From assembly GCA_023418475.1 (NCBI GenBank), contig JAEZZO010000042.1, forward strand, positions 124,001 to 188,000: DNA of 64,000 nt, read 5' to 3'. How positions within the stretch are numbered: position 1 is the first letter of the stretch; every line of letters starts with the position of its first letter. Source of the stretch: Bacillota bacterium. Lineage in GTDB: Bacteria > Bacillota > Clostridia > Lachnospirales > Lachnospiraceae. This document shows, piece by piece, positions 1 to 8,460 of the stretch. Under the pieces are notes generated by a model. It searched no databases, was not told the DNA's origin, and saw only the letters and a list, made by a program, of their open reading frames with translations. The translations under genes and the position numbers were made by a program.

Positions 1-162
1 TATGCAAATGGCTCAGCTATTAATATTAAGGTTCAAGGTATCAATACCTGGAAGTATCTTGTAGCGGGACTTGACGCAGTATTCCTGTTACTGATTGCCT
101 TAATTACATTTACAATGGTAATTCCGGCCTTCAGAAGGAAGGAAAAGAAGGAAAATCTTTAA
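1..162 (+). CDS. C-terminal end of a membrane-anchored protein, probably a GH3 enzyme (partial)
   Basis: Frame 1 is open from the left edge to a TAA at 160-162, giving the last 53 residues of a protein. It ends in one hydrophobic helix (about residues 18-43) and a basic tail, RRKEKKENL. This mirrors the end of the GH3 protein at 5420-8356, which also finishes with one helix and RKKER. Together with two other GH3 genes downstream, this suggests a GH3 glycosidase anchored by its C terminus with the enzyme outside. No catalytic part is visible, so the family is inferred from the tail and neighbours only; that it is an integral-membrane C terminus is well supported. Confidence 0.55.
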   Translation, partial: YANGSAINIKVQGINTWKYLVAGLDAVFLLLIALITFTMVIPAFRRKEKKENL

Positions 163-208
163 TTTACAATCAAGCATAAGTAAAAAAGATATTAATTAAT
201 ATGCTTTA

Positions 209-225
209 TGCCGCAATAGGCGGCA
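209..225 (+). repeat. GC-rich hairpin directly before the lipoprotein ribosome binding site
   Basis: TGCCGC and GCGGCA flank a five-base loop, followed at once by GAATAGGAG and the ATG at 240. It belongs to a set of start-proximal hairpins also seen at 8429, 20476, 20573, 31400, 51327 and 56608. Confidence 0.6.
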
Positions 226-239
226 GAATAGGAGACTAT

Positions 240-689
240 ATGAAAAGATTATTTAGTACTATTTTAGCATTTATGCTGATTGCTTCTGTAATATGTACCG
301 CAGGCTGTGGCTCAGGGAAAGCAAAAGAGGCTGTAACCTATCAGGGTTCCTATCATACCGAAGCTGACGGTGTAAAAAGAGGAGCAGAACTTACAATTGC
401 GATAAAGGATAATGCAATTACAGCAATGGAATTATCCACAAGCTCCGATTATTCTATCACAGACCCCAACAAAATGCAGATGGCATGGGGAGTTAAGGTA
501 AATGCACTTATTCTTAATTTATCAGGAATGAGTATGGATGATTTAAATAAAATTGAAGTTACACTGGATGATAAAGGAATTCCGACTGCAATTGAGGGAA
601 TGAAGTCAGATTGGATACCGGATGATTGCACCGATTGCACCGGTATGCTACTCCTGGCACTACAGGATGCTTTGAAGAAAGTAAAGTAA
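240..689 (+). CDS. small lipoprotein of unknown function
   Basis: A 149-residue protein with a lipoprotein signal: MKRLF, a hydrophobic stretch, then TAGC with the cysteine at residue 23, so the mature protein should be lipid-anchored outside the membrane. The start at 240 is chosen because AGGAG lies five bases before it; an upstream in-frame ATG at 201 falls in the hairpin leader and lacks such a site. The mature part is acidic and polar, about 125 residues, without a family I recognise; CTDCTG near the C terminus gives two closely spaced cysteines. It lies between the tail of a membrane protein and a GH3 gene, which suggests a cell-surface role in glycan handling, but nothing in its own sequence shows that. 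Confidence 0.75.
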   Translation: MKRLFSTILAFMLIASVICTAGCGSGKAKEAVTYQGSYHTEADGVKRGAELTIAIKDNAITAMELSTSSDYSITDPNKMQMAWGVKVNALILNLSGMSMDDLNKIEVTLDDKGIPTAIEGMKSDWIPDDCTDCTGMLLLALQDALKKVK

Positions 690-773
690 CAGTTAATTCA
701 TAATTGAAATATTTTAAGCAAATACAAAACAAAAATAACGGTAATTATCATTCTTTTTGTGTATGGGAAGGGC

Positions 774-801
774 TATGGCGGTATCGTAATATGCCGCCAT
801 A
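774..801 (+). repeat. hairpin in the leader of the GH3 gene
   Basis: TATGGCGG (774-781) pairs with CCGCCATA (794-801). The hairpin lies 37 bases before the ATG at 839, and a GATGAGGA binding site follows it. This favours 839 as the start and makes 704-838 leader rather than coding sequence. Confidence 0.5.
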
Positions 802-838
802 CCAAAGTAAGATCAAAGAACAAGATGAGGAATTTCGG

Positions 839-3298
839 ATGAGATATAAAGAATTGATTGAAAAAATGACACTGCAAGAAAAAGCATCCCTGATGTCAGG
901 GAAGGATTTCTGGCAGACGATGGATATAAAGCGGCTTGGTATTAACAGCATATTTCTTTCAGATGGGCCGCACGGAATTCGCAAACAGGCAGCAGCTGCA
1001 GATCATCTGGGGCTAAATCCAAGTATTCCTGCAACCTGTTTTCCAACGGCGGCTACAGTGGCTAACAGCTGGGATGAAAAGCTTGGTCAAAAGCTTGGAG
1101 AAGCGTTAGGAGAAGAAGCAGTTGCGCTTAAAGTGAATGTAGTGTTGGGTCCTGGTGTGAACATGAAGCGGAATCCACTGTGTGGAAGGAATTTTGAATA
1201 TTTCAGTGAAGATCCTTATCTCGCCGGGAAAATGGCTGCTTCCTACATAAGAGGGATACAATCGAAAGGCATCTCAGCCTGTGTAAAGCACTTTTGTGCG
1301 AATAATCAGGAAGAAAGACGAATGTCAATTGATACAATTGTCGATGAACGTACCTTAAGAGAGATATATCTCACAGCCTTCGAGATAGCAATTAAGGAAG
1401 GCAAGACAAAGGCCATCATGTCGTCCTATAACATGCTAAACGGTGAATATACCAATGAAAATATTCATTTGATGAGGGATATTCTCAGAGGAGAATGGCA
1501 GTATGATGGTTGCGTAGTTACCGATTGGGGTGGCAGTAATGACCGCGTGGCAGGTCTTTTAGCCGGAAATGAGCTGGAGATGCCCACAACAGCAGGAGAA
1601 ACGAATGAGGAAATCGTTCAGGCAGTAAATTCAGGAATAATTCAGGAAGAAGTTTTGGATGAGTGCGTGGATCGTCTGTTGAACTTAATCTTTGAGACAG
1701 AAGAAGCCTTTCAGGAGCCTGCGAAGAAGATAAAGGCAGAGGTGCACCATGAATTGGCTTGCCAGATTACTGAAGAATCCATCGTATTACTTAAGAATGA
1801 AAATAACATTCTACCGATTAAGCAGAATGAGAGAGTAGCTGTGATTGGCGATTTCGCAGTAACCCCAAGGTATCAGGGTGCCGGTTCTTCCATAGTTAAT
1901 CCAATAAAAGTAGATAATACGGTGGATTGCTTTATTAAATCGGGAATTGAATGCGTTGGATTTGAACAGGGCTTTGAACGTTACGGGAAGAAGAATCAGG
2001 CAAAGCAGGAGAAGGCATGCCGTCTTGCGGAAAAAGCAGATATTGTATTGTTGTATCTGGGACTGGATGAATACTCGGAGGTTGAGGGTATGGAGCGTAC
2101 GAGTATGAGACTTCCGGCTAATCAAATAGATTTGTTAAATGCCATCTATTCCGTGAATCCTAATATTGTTGTCGTACTTTCGTGTGGATCGGCAATCGAA
2201 ATGTCATGGGCAGACAAAGTAAAGGGATTGCTTCACGGGTATCTTGGAGGACAGGCAGGCGCAAAAGCGATGTTTTCCATATTAAGCGGGAAAGCGAATC
2301 CTTGTGGTAAGCTGGCGGAGACATATCCTCTCCGATATGAGGCTACACCGTCCTTTCATCATTTTCCTGGGAAGGAAGTCACAGTAGAATACCGGGAAAG
2401 TCTTTACATCGGGTATCGTTATTTTGACAAGATTAATGCGCAGGTACAATTTCCGTTTGGTTATGGTCTTAGTTATACGGATTTTGAGTATTCCAACATA
2501 ATAGTTGACAGGGATAAGGTAAGCTTTGAGTTAAAGAATACGGGCAGTCGCCCCGGTAAAGAGGTTGTACAGCTCTACGTTGGATGTAAGTCAGATAAGA
2601 TATTCCGACCGAAAAAGGAGCTGAAGGGCTTTACAAAAATAATGCTGCAGCCGGGCGAAACACAAACAGTTACAATTTGTTTTGATGATAAGACCTTTCG
2701 GTATTTTAATATAGCAACGAATCAGTGGGAAATTGAGTCCGCGGCTTATGAAATTATGATTGGTGCCTCCTGTACCGATATCAGGCTGCAGGCTGTCCTC
2801 ATGGTAGAAGGAACAGGTGCGCCCTTGCCATATGATGGAACAAAGCTACCTTCTTATTATACCGGTAGGGTCTATCATGTAGGAATTGAGGAATATGAGG
2901 TTCTTCTGGGACATAAAATTCCAGAAGCCAAATTCGATCGGACAAAGATACTTGGATATAATGATACAATTGCGCAGTGCCAATATGCAAAGGGAGGCTT
3001 TGCACGTTTTATATATCGTGGAATCCGCTTTGCTTACTGGTTCCTTAATAAAATAGGCCAGCGAAGCGCGGCTAATATCATTATGATGTCAATTTATCAT
3101 TTACCGTTTCGTGGTATTGCCCGAACAACCGGAGGCATAATCAATATGCCGATGCTAGACGGAATCCTTATGATTGTAAATGGACATTTTTTCAAGGGCT
3201 TGCATCATGTATTACACGAAAGAAGAAAGCTAAAAAGCGCAGCAAAACAGAAGCTTAGCAGCGAAGGAAAGTGTGAAGAAAAAGCATCTTCACACTAA
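839..3298 (+). CDS. GH3 family beta-glucosidase-type hydrolase, cytoplasmic
   Basis: An 819-residue GH3 enzyme in the usual order: TIM-barrel domain with SDGPHG (residues 41-46), KHFCANNQE (150-158) and the nucleophile Asp229 in VVTDWGG, then the alpha/beta sandwich domain (about 310-560) and a fibronectin-III-like domain (about 585-650). Such enzymes release terminal beta-linked sugars with retention. No signal peptide is seen, so it should act on imported oligosaccharides or glycosides. The start at 839 fits the family N terminus (MRYKELIEKM) and has GAGGA before it; extending to TTG 704 would add 45 unrelated residues. An extra C-terminal segment of about 140 residues contains hydrophobic stretches (for example FARFIYRGIRFAYWF) and a basic end, which may attach it to the membrane face. 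The last codons lie inside a repeated hairpin. Confidence 0.9.
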   Translation: MRYKELIEKMTLQEKASLMSGKDFWQTMDIKRLGINSIFLSDGPHGIRKQAAAADHLGLNPSIPATCFPTAATVANSWDEKLGQKLGEALGEEAVALKVNVVLGPGVNMKRNPLCGRNFEYFSEDPYLAGKMAASYIRGIQSKGISACVKHFCANNQEERRMSIDTIVDERTLREIYLTAFEIAIKEGKTKAIMSSYNMLNGEYTNENIHLMRDILRGEWQYDGCVVTDWGGSNDRVAGLLAGNELEMPTTAGETNEEIVQAVNSGIIQEEVLDECVDRLLNLIFETEEAFQEPAKKIKAEVHHELACQITEESIVLLKNENNILPIKQNERVAVIGDFAVTPRYQGAGSSIVNPIKVDNTVDCFIKSGIECVGFEQGFERYGKKNQAKQEKACRLAEKADIVLLYLGLDEYSEVEGMERTSMRLPANQIDLLNAIYSVNPNIVVVLSCGSAIEMSWADKVKGLLHGYLGGQAGAKAMFSILSGKANPCGKLAETYPLRYEATPSFHHFPGKEVTVEYRESLYIGYRYFDKINAQVQFPFGYGLSYTDFEYSNIIVDRDKVSFELKNTGSRPGKEVVQLYVGCKSDKIFRPKKELKGFTKIMLQPGETQTVTICFDDKTFRYFNIATNQWEIESAAYEIMIGASCTDIRLQAVLMVEGTGAPLPYDGTKLPSYYTGRVYHVGIEEYEVLLGHKIPEAKFDRTKILGYNDTIAQCQYAKGGFARFIYRGIRFAYWFLNKIGQRSAANIIMMSIYHLPFRGIARTTGGIINMPMLDGILMIVNGHFFKGLHHVLHERRKLKSAAKQKLSSEGKCEEKASSH

Positions 3299-3498
3299 GA
3301 AGAACCCCGAAATGAGCACAGCGGTGCTCATTCCAGGCTTCTTCACCAATTATATGTGATGCCGCTTGCGGCATCATGATTGAAAGTGTGAAGAAAAAGC
3401 ATCTTCACCAATTATTTGTGACGCCGCTTGCTGCATCATGATTGAAAGAGTGAAAGATAAATCTTTCACTCTGCAATTTGTGTGCTACATAAATTGCA
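3271..3498 (+). repeat. intergenic hairpin cassette, locus 1
   Basis: A chain of stem-loops between the GH3 and gtrA-like genes: GTGTGAAGA/TCTTCACAC (3271-3295), ATGAGCAC/GTGCTCAT (3312-3331), TGATGCCGC/GCGGCATCA (3357-3376), GTGAAGA/TCTTCAC (3388-3408), a degenerate GCCGC copy (3419-3437), GAGTGAAAGAT/ATCTTTCACTC (3448-3471) and TGCAATTT/AAATTGCA (3472-3498). The first hairpin overlaps the end of the GH3 gene and supplies its stop codon. The first 120 bases are nearly repeated at 4131. Confidence 0.85.
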
Positions 3499-3526
3499 TG
3501 ATTTTGGAAAGGGAAAGGTCGTTATA

Positions 3527-4144
3527 ATGGCAGCAAAAAATAAGATGGGAAAAGGAGTATCCGGATTGTGGATGAATTTTAAGGAACAGCATCCGAATCT
3601 TGCACAGTTTCTGGTGTTTTTTGTACTGAGCAATGGAGTTACCATAGTGCAAATGTTGATGATGCCTTTGTTGAAGGGAGTATTTGATCATACTGCTTTA
3701 AATAATACTAATTTTCAAATCCTACAAATCGGATATAATCTGGATGGCAGCCCATATTACGTATTCAATTATGCTTCCGGATCAATCGCTTCCGGAGGAG
3801 GAGGCGGTCTGGCATACTTCCTGGCTGTTCAGATTACATTGGCGATCGCACAGGTAATTAACTTTTTTGTACAGCGCAATATTACCTTCAAATCAAACGG
3901 GAGCATACGTAGAGCCGCCTTCTGGTATGTGATTGCTTATGTTTTGATTTCGATTGGAGCGGCGGCTCTTCAGGGGCTTTATAAGGCACCCATCTATCAT
4001 CTTTTTATGAATACATGGGGAATGGGAGCCATGGGCGAGACACTGGCAGATTTTATCACAATAATAATTAATTGTGCAATATCGTTCTGGGTGTTCTACC
4101 CTATCTTCAAGGTGATATTCAAAGAAGAAAGTGTGAAGAAATAG
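3527..4144 (+). CDS. GtrA-like multi-spanning membrane protein
   Basis: A 205-residue protein with about four hydrophobic segments: LAQFLVFFVLSNGVTIVQML, one around AYFLAVQITLAIAQVINFF, one in WYVIAYVLISIGAAAL and one near the C terminus. The stretch NFFVQRNITFK is the typical GtrA signature (N-F-x-x-x-R-x-x-T-F). GtrA/GtcA proteins are thought to move polyprenyl-phosphate-linked sugars across the membrane for surface-polymer glycosylation. This member has a long glycine-rich insert (GSIASGGGGG) in a loop, unusual for the family. The start at 3527 follows GGAAAGGGAAAGG by eight bases; an upstream in-frame ATG at 3482 lies in hairpin DNA. The next gene is a GT2 glycosyltransferase, a common partner. 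The stop codon lies in a copy of the intergenic repeat. Confidence 0.8.
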   Translation: MAAKNKMGKGVSGLWMNFKEQHPNLAQFLVFFVLSNGVTIVQMLMMPLLKGVFDHTALNNTNFQILQIGYNLDGSPYYVFNYASGSIASGGGGGLAYFLAVQITLAIAQVINFFVQRNITFKSNGSIRRAAFWYVIAYVLISIGAAALQGLYKAPIYHLFMNTWGMGAMGETLADFITIIINCAISFWVFYPIFKVIFKEESVKK

Positions 4145-4250
4145 CATCTTTACACTAAAAGAACCCCGGAATGAGCAAAGCGGTGCTCATCCCAGGCTTC
4201 TTCACCAATTATTTGTGATGCCGCTTGCGGCATCATGATTGAAAGTGTTA
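4131..4250 (+). repeat. intergenic hairpin cassette, locus 2 (copy of 3271 block)
   Basis: Hairpins GTGTGAAGA/TCTTTACAC (4131-4155), ATGAGCA..GTGCTCAT (4171-4190) and TGATGCCGC/GCGGCATCA (4216-4235) appear in the same order and spacing as at 3271-3390, with about nine of ten bases identical. It overlaps the end of the gtrA-like gene and lies before the GT2 gene. Confidence 0.85.
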
Positions 4251-4291
4251 AGGAAGAAGCACCTTCACGTAAGAATAAATGAGGTAGAGAA

Positions 4292-5308
4292 ATGAAATTA
4301 TTATCAGTAATAATTCCCTGCTATAACTCACAGGAATACATGAGACATTGTATTGACACGTTACTTCCAGGAGGGGAGTACGTTGAAATTATTATTGTAA
4401 ACGATGGTTCACACGATGATACCGCAATGATTGCTGAGGAATATGCAGTAGTCTATCCGGACATAGTAAGAGCAATTCACCAGCAAAATGGAGGTCATGG
4501 AGAAGCCATCAATACAGGATTACGTTATGCCAAGGGACTTTATCTGAAGATTGTTGACAGCGATGACTGGGTCGATAATTACGCATACAAGAAAGTCATC
4601 GCTACACTGAAAGAGCTCACTGCAGCAGCCGCGAGTATAGATATGATGATTAGCAATTTTGTCTACGAAAAGGAGGGGGCACATCGGCTGAAGGTGATGC
4701 ATTATGAGAATGCAATACCTAAGAACCGCATCATTACCTGGGATGAAATCGGACACTTTAGAAAAGGACAATATATCCTGATGCATTCGGTGATATACCG
4801 TACCAAACTACTGCGGGATTGCGGTCTGGTTTTACCAAAGCATACCTTCTATGTAGATAATCTATATGTTTATCTCCCGCTGGTTGCAGTGAAAAGTATG
4901 TACTACCTTGATGTGAATTTTTATCGTTATTATATCGGACGTGAGGATCAGTCGGTGAATGAAAAGGTGATGATCAGCCGGATTGATCAGCAAATCAAGG
5001 TGAATAAACTGATGATTGAACAGGTAGACCTAAATCAGATTACAAGTAATACTAAGAAAAATTACATGCTGAATTACTTGGAAATTATAACAACAGTATC
5101 TTCTGTGCTGCTCATACGTTCCGGTACGAAGGAAAGCTTAGAGAAAAAGCGGGAATTATGGAATTATCTTAAGACGGAGAATAAAGAAATGTATTACCGC
5201 TTAAGGAACGGCTTCATGGGTTTCTCCATCAATGTTCCCGGAAAGACGGCAAGAAGATTTGTGATTACAGCATACAAAATAACACAAAAAGTTGTTGGTT
5301 TTAACTGA
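4292..5308 (+). CDS. family 2 glycosyltransferase
   Basis: A 338-residue GT2 (GT-A fold) enzyme. The N terminus MKLLSVIIPCYNSQEYM, then IIVNDGSHDDT and LKIVDSDDWVD, are the nucleotide-sugar binding and DxD-like motifs. No membrane segment is evident, so it is probably cytoplasmic or peripheral, passing sugar to a lipid or surface glycan precursor. It starts after GAGGTAGAG and follows the gtrA-like gene, separated by a hairpin block. This pairing suggests surface-polymer glycosylation, but donor and acceptor cannot be read from the sequence. Confidence 0.88.
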   Translation: MKLLSVIIPCYNSQEYMRHCIDTLLPGGEYVEIIIVNDGSHDDTAMIAEEYAVVYPDIVRAIHQQNGGHGEAINTGLRYAKGLYLKIVDSDDWVDNYAYKKVIATLKELTAAAASIDMMISNFVYEKEGAHRLKVMHYENAIPKNRIITWDEIGHFRKGQYILMHSVIYRTKLLRDCGLVLPKHTFYVDNLYVYLPLVAVKSMYYLDVNFYRYYIGREDQSVNEKVMISRIDQQIKVNKLMIEQVDLNQITSNTKKNYMLNYLEIITTVSSVLLIRSGTKESLEKKRELWNYLKTENKEMYYRLRNGFMGFSINVPGKTARRFVITAYKITQKVVGFN

Positions 5309-5321
5309 AAAGGAGGGATTA

Positions 5322-5369
5322 ATGGAGAAAGTAAAAGTACCTTATAAAAATAAAATAAACGAAGCTTAA
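5322..5369 (+). CDS. possible 15-residue leader ORF
   Basis: A very short frame, MEKVKVPYKNKINEA, begins seven bases or fewer after a strong AAGGAGGG site and ends 50 bases before the permuted GH3 gene. Its DNA holds an inverted repeat (AGTACCTTA near 5336 with TAAGGTACT near 5367), so it could be a translated leader that influences folding upstream of the GH3 gene, or simply a chance frame near a good ribosome site. It has no recognisable homology. Confidence 0.25.
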   Translation: MEKVKVPYKNKINEA

Positions 5370-5419
5370 GGTACTTAAGTAATTACAAAAAGAATGGTAA
5401 AATGTAAAAGGAGGTTTTT

Positions 5420-8356
5420 ATGAAAAAAAGACATTTGATTATGCGCGGTTTGGCCGGAATTATGGCATTTGTGATGTTCATATCTATTACAGCATCAACA
5501 ATAACGTTCGGATTTTCGGGAGCGATTAATAAAGCGCTCAACATTAATACCAGTAAGATCATTACCGCGGATGAAGATGCTGCTGTTGATACAAACTATT
5601 ATAGCAGCAAATTTGGTACGGATTATCAGAATAAACAATCTGCCCTAAAGTTACAGATGGCGGTTGCAGCTGAAAATGTTACACAGGCAGAGGAAGGCAG
5701 CGTTCTACTTAAGAATAAGGATGCTTTACCGCTGGCAAAGGAGAGTAAGGTAACTCTGTTTGGAAACGGCAGCTTTAACTCAAATATAAATCCTTCACCG
5801 GAGAATACAATTCCAACCATGACCTTTGTTATAGCAATGCAAAAGGTATTTGGGGAGAGTAATGTTAATGCGGTACTGGCACAAAAGGTATATAGCAGTA
5901 TAGAGCCAACCTCAGCGCAAAAGGTTGTTGAGGCGCCGATTGCTGATGTAAAGGCACAGGAGCAGACCTGGGCTAACGACTATAATGATGCGGCAATTGC
6001 AGTATTTACAAGAGTTGGAGGAGAGAGTAACGATACTCCTACTCTGAGTGAAGATGGATCACATTTTCTTGGACTACAGGCCAACGAAAAGGCTTTGATG
6101 GAATACTTAAAGGAAGAGAAAAGTAAGGGTGTATTTAAGAAAATTATTGTAGTAATCAATGCAGATCAAATGATGGAATTGGGCTGGCTGGATAATTATG
6201 ATGTCGATGGATGTATCCTGGCAGGTATTCCAGGACCAACAGGCTTTGAGGGTGTGGCTAATGTATTAGTAGGGAATGCTTCACCCTCCGGACATCTCGT
6301 TGATACATATGCTACTAATTCCTTGTCATCACCGGCAAGTGTATACGCGAATGACCATGCAATGCAATGGACCAATAAGGATGAGGTCAATGCATACTGT
6401 CGTGACAATAATAATAATGGTGATCAAATTGATAATTATACGATCTATGCAGAAGGTATTTATGTTGGCTACAAATATTATGAGACTCGTTATGCAGACT
6501 GCGTCGCAGGTAACGGCAATGCTGACAATTCTGCCGGATCTTCACAGGACGGCAATTGGAATTATAAGAATGAGGTAGCCTTCCCCTTCGGTTACGGCTT
6601 ATCCTACACAACCTTTGATCAGGAACTGTCCGATGTTAGCTACAATGCGGCTACTGACAAGTACGAGCTCAAGGTTAAGGTAACCAATACAGGCAAGGTT
6701 GCTGGTAAATCAGTTGTTCAGGTTTATGCACAGACACCTTACGGTGATTATGAAAAAGAAAACGGTATCGAAAAATCAGCCGTACAATTAGTTGGCTTTG
6801 GTAAGACCGATATGATTAATCCCGACGAAGGTACCACAATAACGGTGGAGGCTGAGCGTTATATGCTTGCAAGCTATGATGAGAAGGCTACAAAGGGCTA
6901 TATCATGAGTGAAGGAGACTACTATCTTGCAATCGGCGATAGCTCACATGATGCTTTGAATAATATTCTTGCAGCCAAGGGCTATTCCTCGAAGAATGGA
7001 ATGGACGCAGATGGTAATAAGAAGAAAACTTATACCTGGAATCAAAAATCCATGGATAGCAAATCTTATGAAAAGTCACGTTATGCTGATTATAAGGTTA
7101 CTAATCAGTTTGATAATGCAGATCTAAATCATTACGGAGTAGATTTTAAGTTTCTTTCCCGCAGTGACTGGGCAGGAACCTTCCCGGTTAATCAGGTTAA
7201 GCTTGCAGCAACCAAGGAAATGATGAATGACATTAACTCAGGCTGGTATAAGAAGCCGTCAGATGCACCTTCTGTCTCGGATTTCACACAGGGCGCCAAC
7301 AACGGACTTAAGTTTGCAGACATGAGAACGGTTGACTGGGATGATGATAAGACCTGGAATAAGTTCTTAGATCAGCTGAATGTGGATCAAATGGCTGGTT
7401 TAATGCAGGATACCTTTGGTGTTGGTGGTATTGACAGCATTGGTATGCCCGCTCAGAAACGTTCCGATGATGGTAATGGAATCGGCTCAGCCATGACGGC
7501 AACCGGTACAAAGTGTATGCCATGGGTTTCCAATGTTATGACAGCACGTACCTGGAGCAGTGACCGATTTGACCAAAAGGGTAAGCTTATGGCAGTCCAA
7601 GCTGCATATAGTGGCTTGAATGAGGTATGGTATGGCGGCGGCAATATCCATCGCACTCCCTTCTGTGGACGTAATAATGTATATTATACAGAGGATGGCA
7701 ATTATAATTATCTGATTAATGCAGCAATAGCTAAGTCGATGCAGGATAATGGAATTAACTATTGTATTAAGCATTTTGTATTAAATGATCAGGAAACCGG
7801 AAGAGAGAGCCTTAATACCTTTGCAAATGAGCAGACTATCCGTGAGGAATATCTTCGTGGCTTTGAAGGCGCATTTTGTGAGGGTGGAGCACTAAGCGTA
7901 ATGACAGCATTTAACCGTTTGGGTTGTGTATATGCTGCAACCAGTGTTCCACTTATTACGAATGTTCTATGTGGGGAATGGGCTTACAAGGGACACATTA
8001 CGACAGATGGATTTTCAACATCTTCCCTTTATAAGACTCACTATCAGGAGATGTTTACAGCAGGTATTGATTTCTTCTGTCTTGACCCCGGTGAGACCCC
8101 GGCGGCAATGAAAGCGGCTATCAACTCAAATGATGGATATATGTTAGAACGTCTTCGTGATATGACAAAGAGAAATGTCTATGCCGCAAGCCATACAGTT
8201 TCAATGAATGGTCTGAGCAGTAATTCAATTGTTGCTACGATTGTGCCTTGGTGGCAAATTCTTATTCTCGCTTTGACTGCAATTTCTGCAATTGGATTTT
8301 TGATATGTTTCATACTCAGTGCGGTTGGTATTTATGGCAGGAAGAAAGAAAGGTAG
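5420..8356 (+). CDS. membrane-anchored GH3 enzyme with swapped domain order
   Basis: A 978-residue protein. Residues 10-32 form a signal anchor. The alpha/beta sandwich (GH3 C) domain comes first, from about 90 (EEGSVLLKNKDALPL), then the FnIII-like domain (about 390-520), and only then the TIM-barrel (GH3 N) domain from about 640 with CGRNNVYYTEDG, IKHFVLNDQETGRE and the nucleophile Asp863 in HITTDGFS. This reverses the usual order; such permuted GH3 enzymes are known from rumen clostridia such as Ruminococcus albus and Butyrivibrio. A helix at about 940-970 and the tail GRKKER anchor the C terminus. With helices at both ends the catalytic part should lie outside the cell. The start follows AAAAGGAGG. 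Substrate unknown; probably beta-glucosides. Confidence 0.88.
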   Translation: MKKRHLIMRGLAGIMAFVMFISITASTITFGFSGAINKALNINTSKIITADEDAAVDTNYYSSKFGTDYQNKQSALKLQMAVAAENVTQAEEGSVLLKNKDALPLAKESKVTLFGNGSFNSNINPSPENTIPTMTFVIAMQKVFGESNVNAVLAQKVYSSIEPTSAQKVVEAPIADVKAQEQTWANDYNDAAIAVFTRVGGESNDTPTLSEDGSHFLGLQANEKALMEYLKEEKSKGVFKKIIVVINADQMMELGWLDNYDVDGCILAGIPGPTGFEGVANVLVGNASPSGHLVDTYATNSLSSPASVYANDHAMQWTNKDEVNAYCRDNNNNGDQIDNYTIYAEGIYVGYKYYETRYADCVAGNGNADNSAGSSQDGNWNYKNEVAFPFGYGLSYTTFDQELSDVSYNAATDKYELKVKVTNTGKVAGKSVVQVYAQTPYGDYEKENGIEKSAVQLVGFGKTDMINPDEGTTITVEAERYMLASYDEKATKGYIMSEGDYYLAIGDSSHDALNNILAAKGYSSKNGMDADGNKKKTYTWNQKSMDSKSYEKSRYADYKVTNQFDNADLNHYGVDFKFLSRSDWAGTFPVNQVKLAATKEMMNDINSGWYKKPSDAPSVSDFTQGANNGLKFADMRTVDWDDDKTWNKFLDQLNVDQMAGLMQDTFGVGGIDSIGMPAQKRSDDGNGIGSAMTATGTKCMPWVSNVMTARTWSSDRFDQKGKLMAVQAAYSGLNEVWYGGGNIHRTPFCGRNNVYYTEDGNYNYLINAAIAKSMQDNGINYCIKHFVLNDQETGRESLNTFANEQTIREEYLRGFEGAFCEGGALSVMTAFNRLGCVYAATSVPLITNVLCGEWAYKGHITTDGFSTSSLYKTHYQEMFTAGIDFFCLDPGETPAAMKAAINSNDGYMLERLRDMTKRNVYAASHTVSMNGLSSNSIVATIVPWWQILILALTAISAIGFLICFILSAVGIYGRKKER

Positions 8357-8366
8357 GATGGGTGAA

Positions 8367-8444
8367 GAGTGAAAGAAAATCACTTTCACTCAGCAAGTTT
8401 GTGTCAGCGCTGCGCACAAACTTGAGATGCGCAAAAAGCAGCGC
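8367..8444 (+). repeat. intergenic hairpin cassette, locus 3
   Basis: Three stem-loops in order A-B-C: GAGTGAAAG/CTTTCACTC (8367-8391), AAGTTTGTG/CACAAACTT (8395-8423), and GCGC/GCGC (8429-8444), then GGAAATGAGGA and the ATG at 8461. The same order occurs at 20505-20591, and A-B at 3448-3498 and 18036-18085. Confidence 0.85.
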
Positions 8445-8460
8445 GGAAATGAGGAAAAAT

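Noticed and set aside
704..838. N-terminal extension of the GH3 frame from TTG 704
   Set aside because: It has no ribosome site, it contains a hairpin, and the family N terminus starts at 839.
3271..3498. CRISPR-like repeat array
   Set aside because: The units are different hairpins of unequal length, without regular spacers or cas genes.
8248..8460. Longer start for the four-helix membrane protein
   Set aside because: The extension runs through the end of the GH3 gene and a hairpin cassette; GAGGA sits at the right distance only for 8461.
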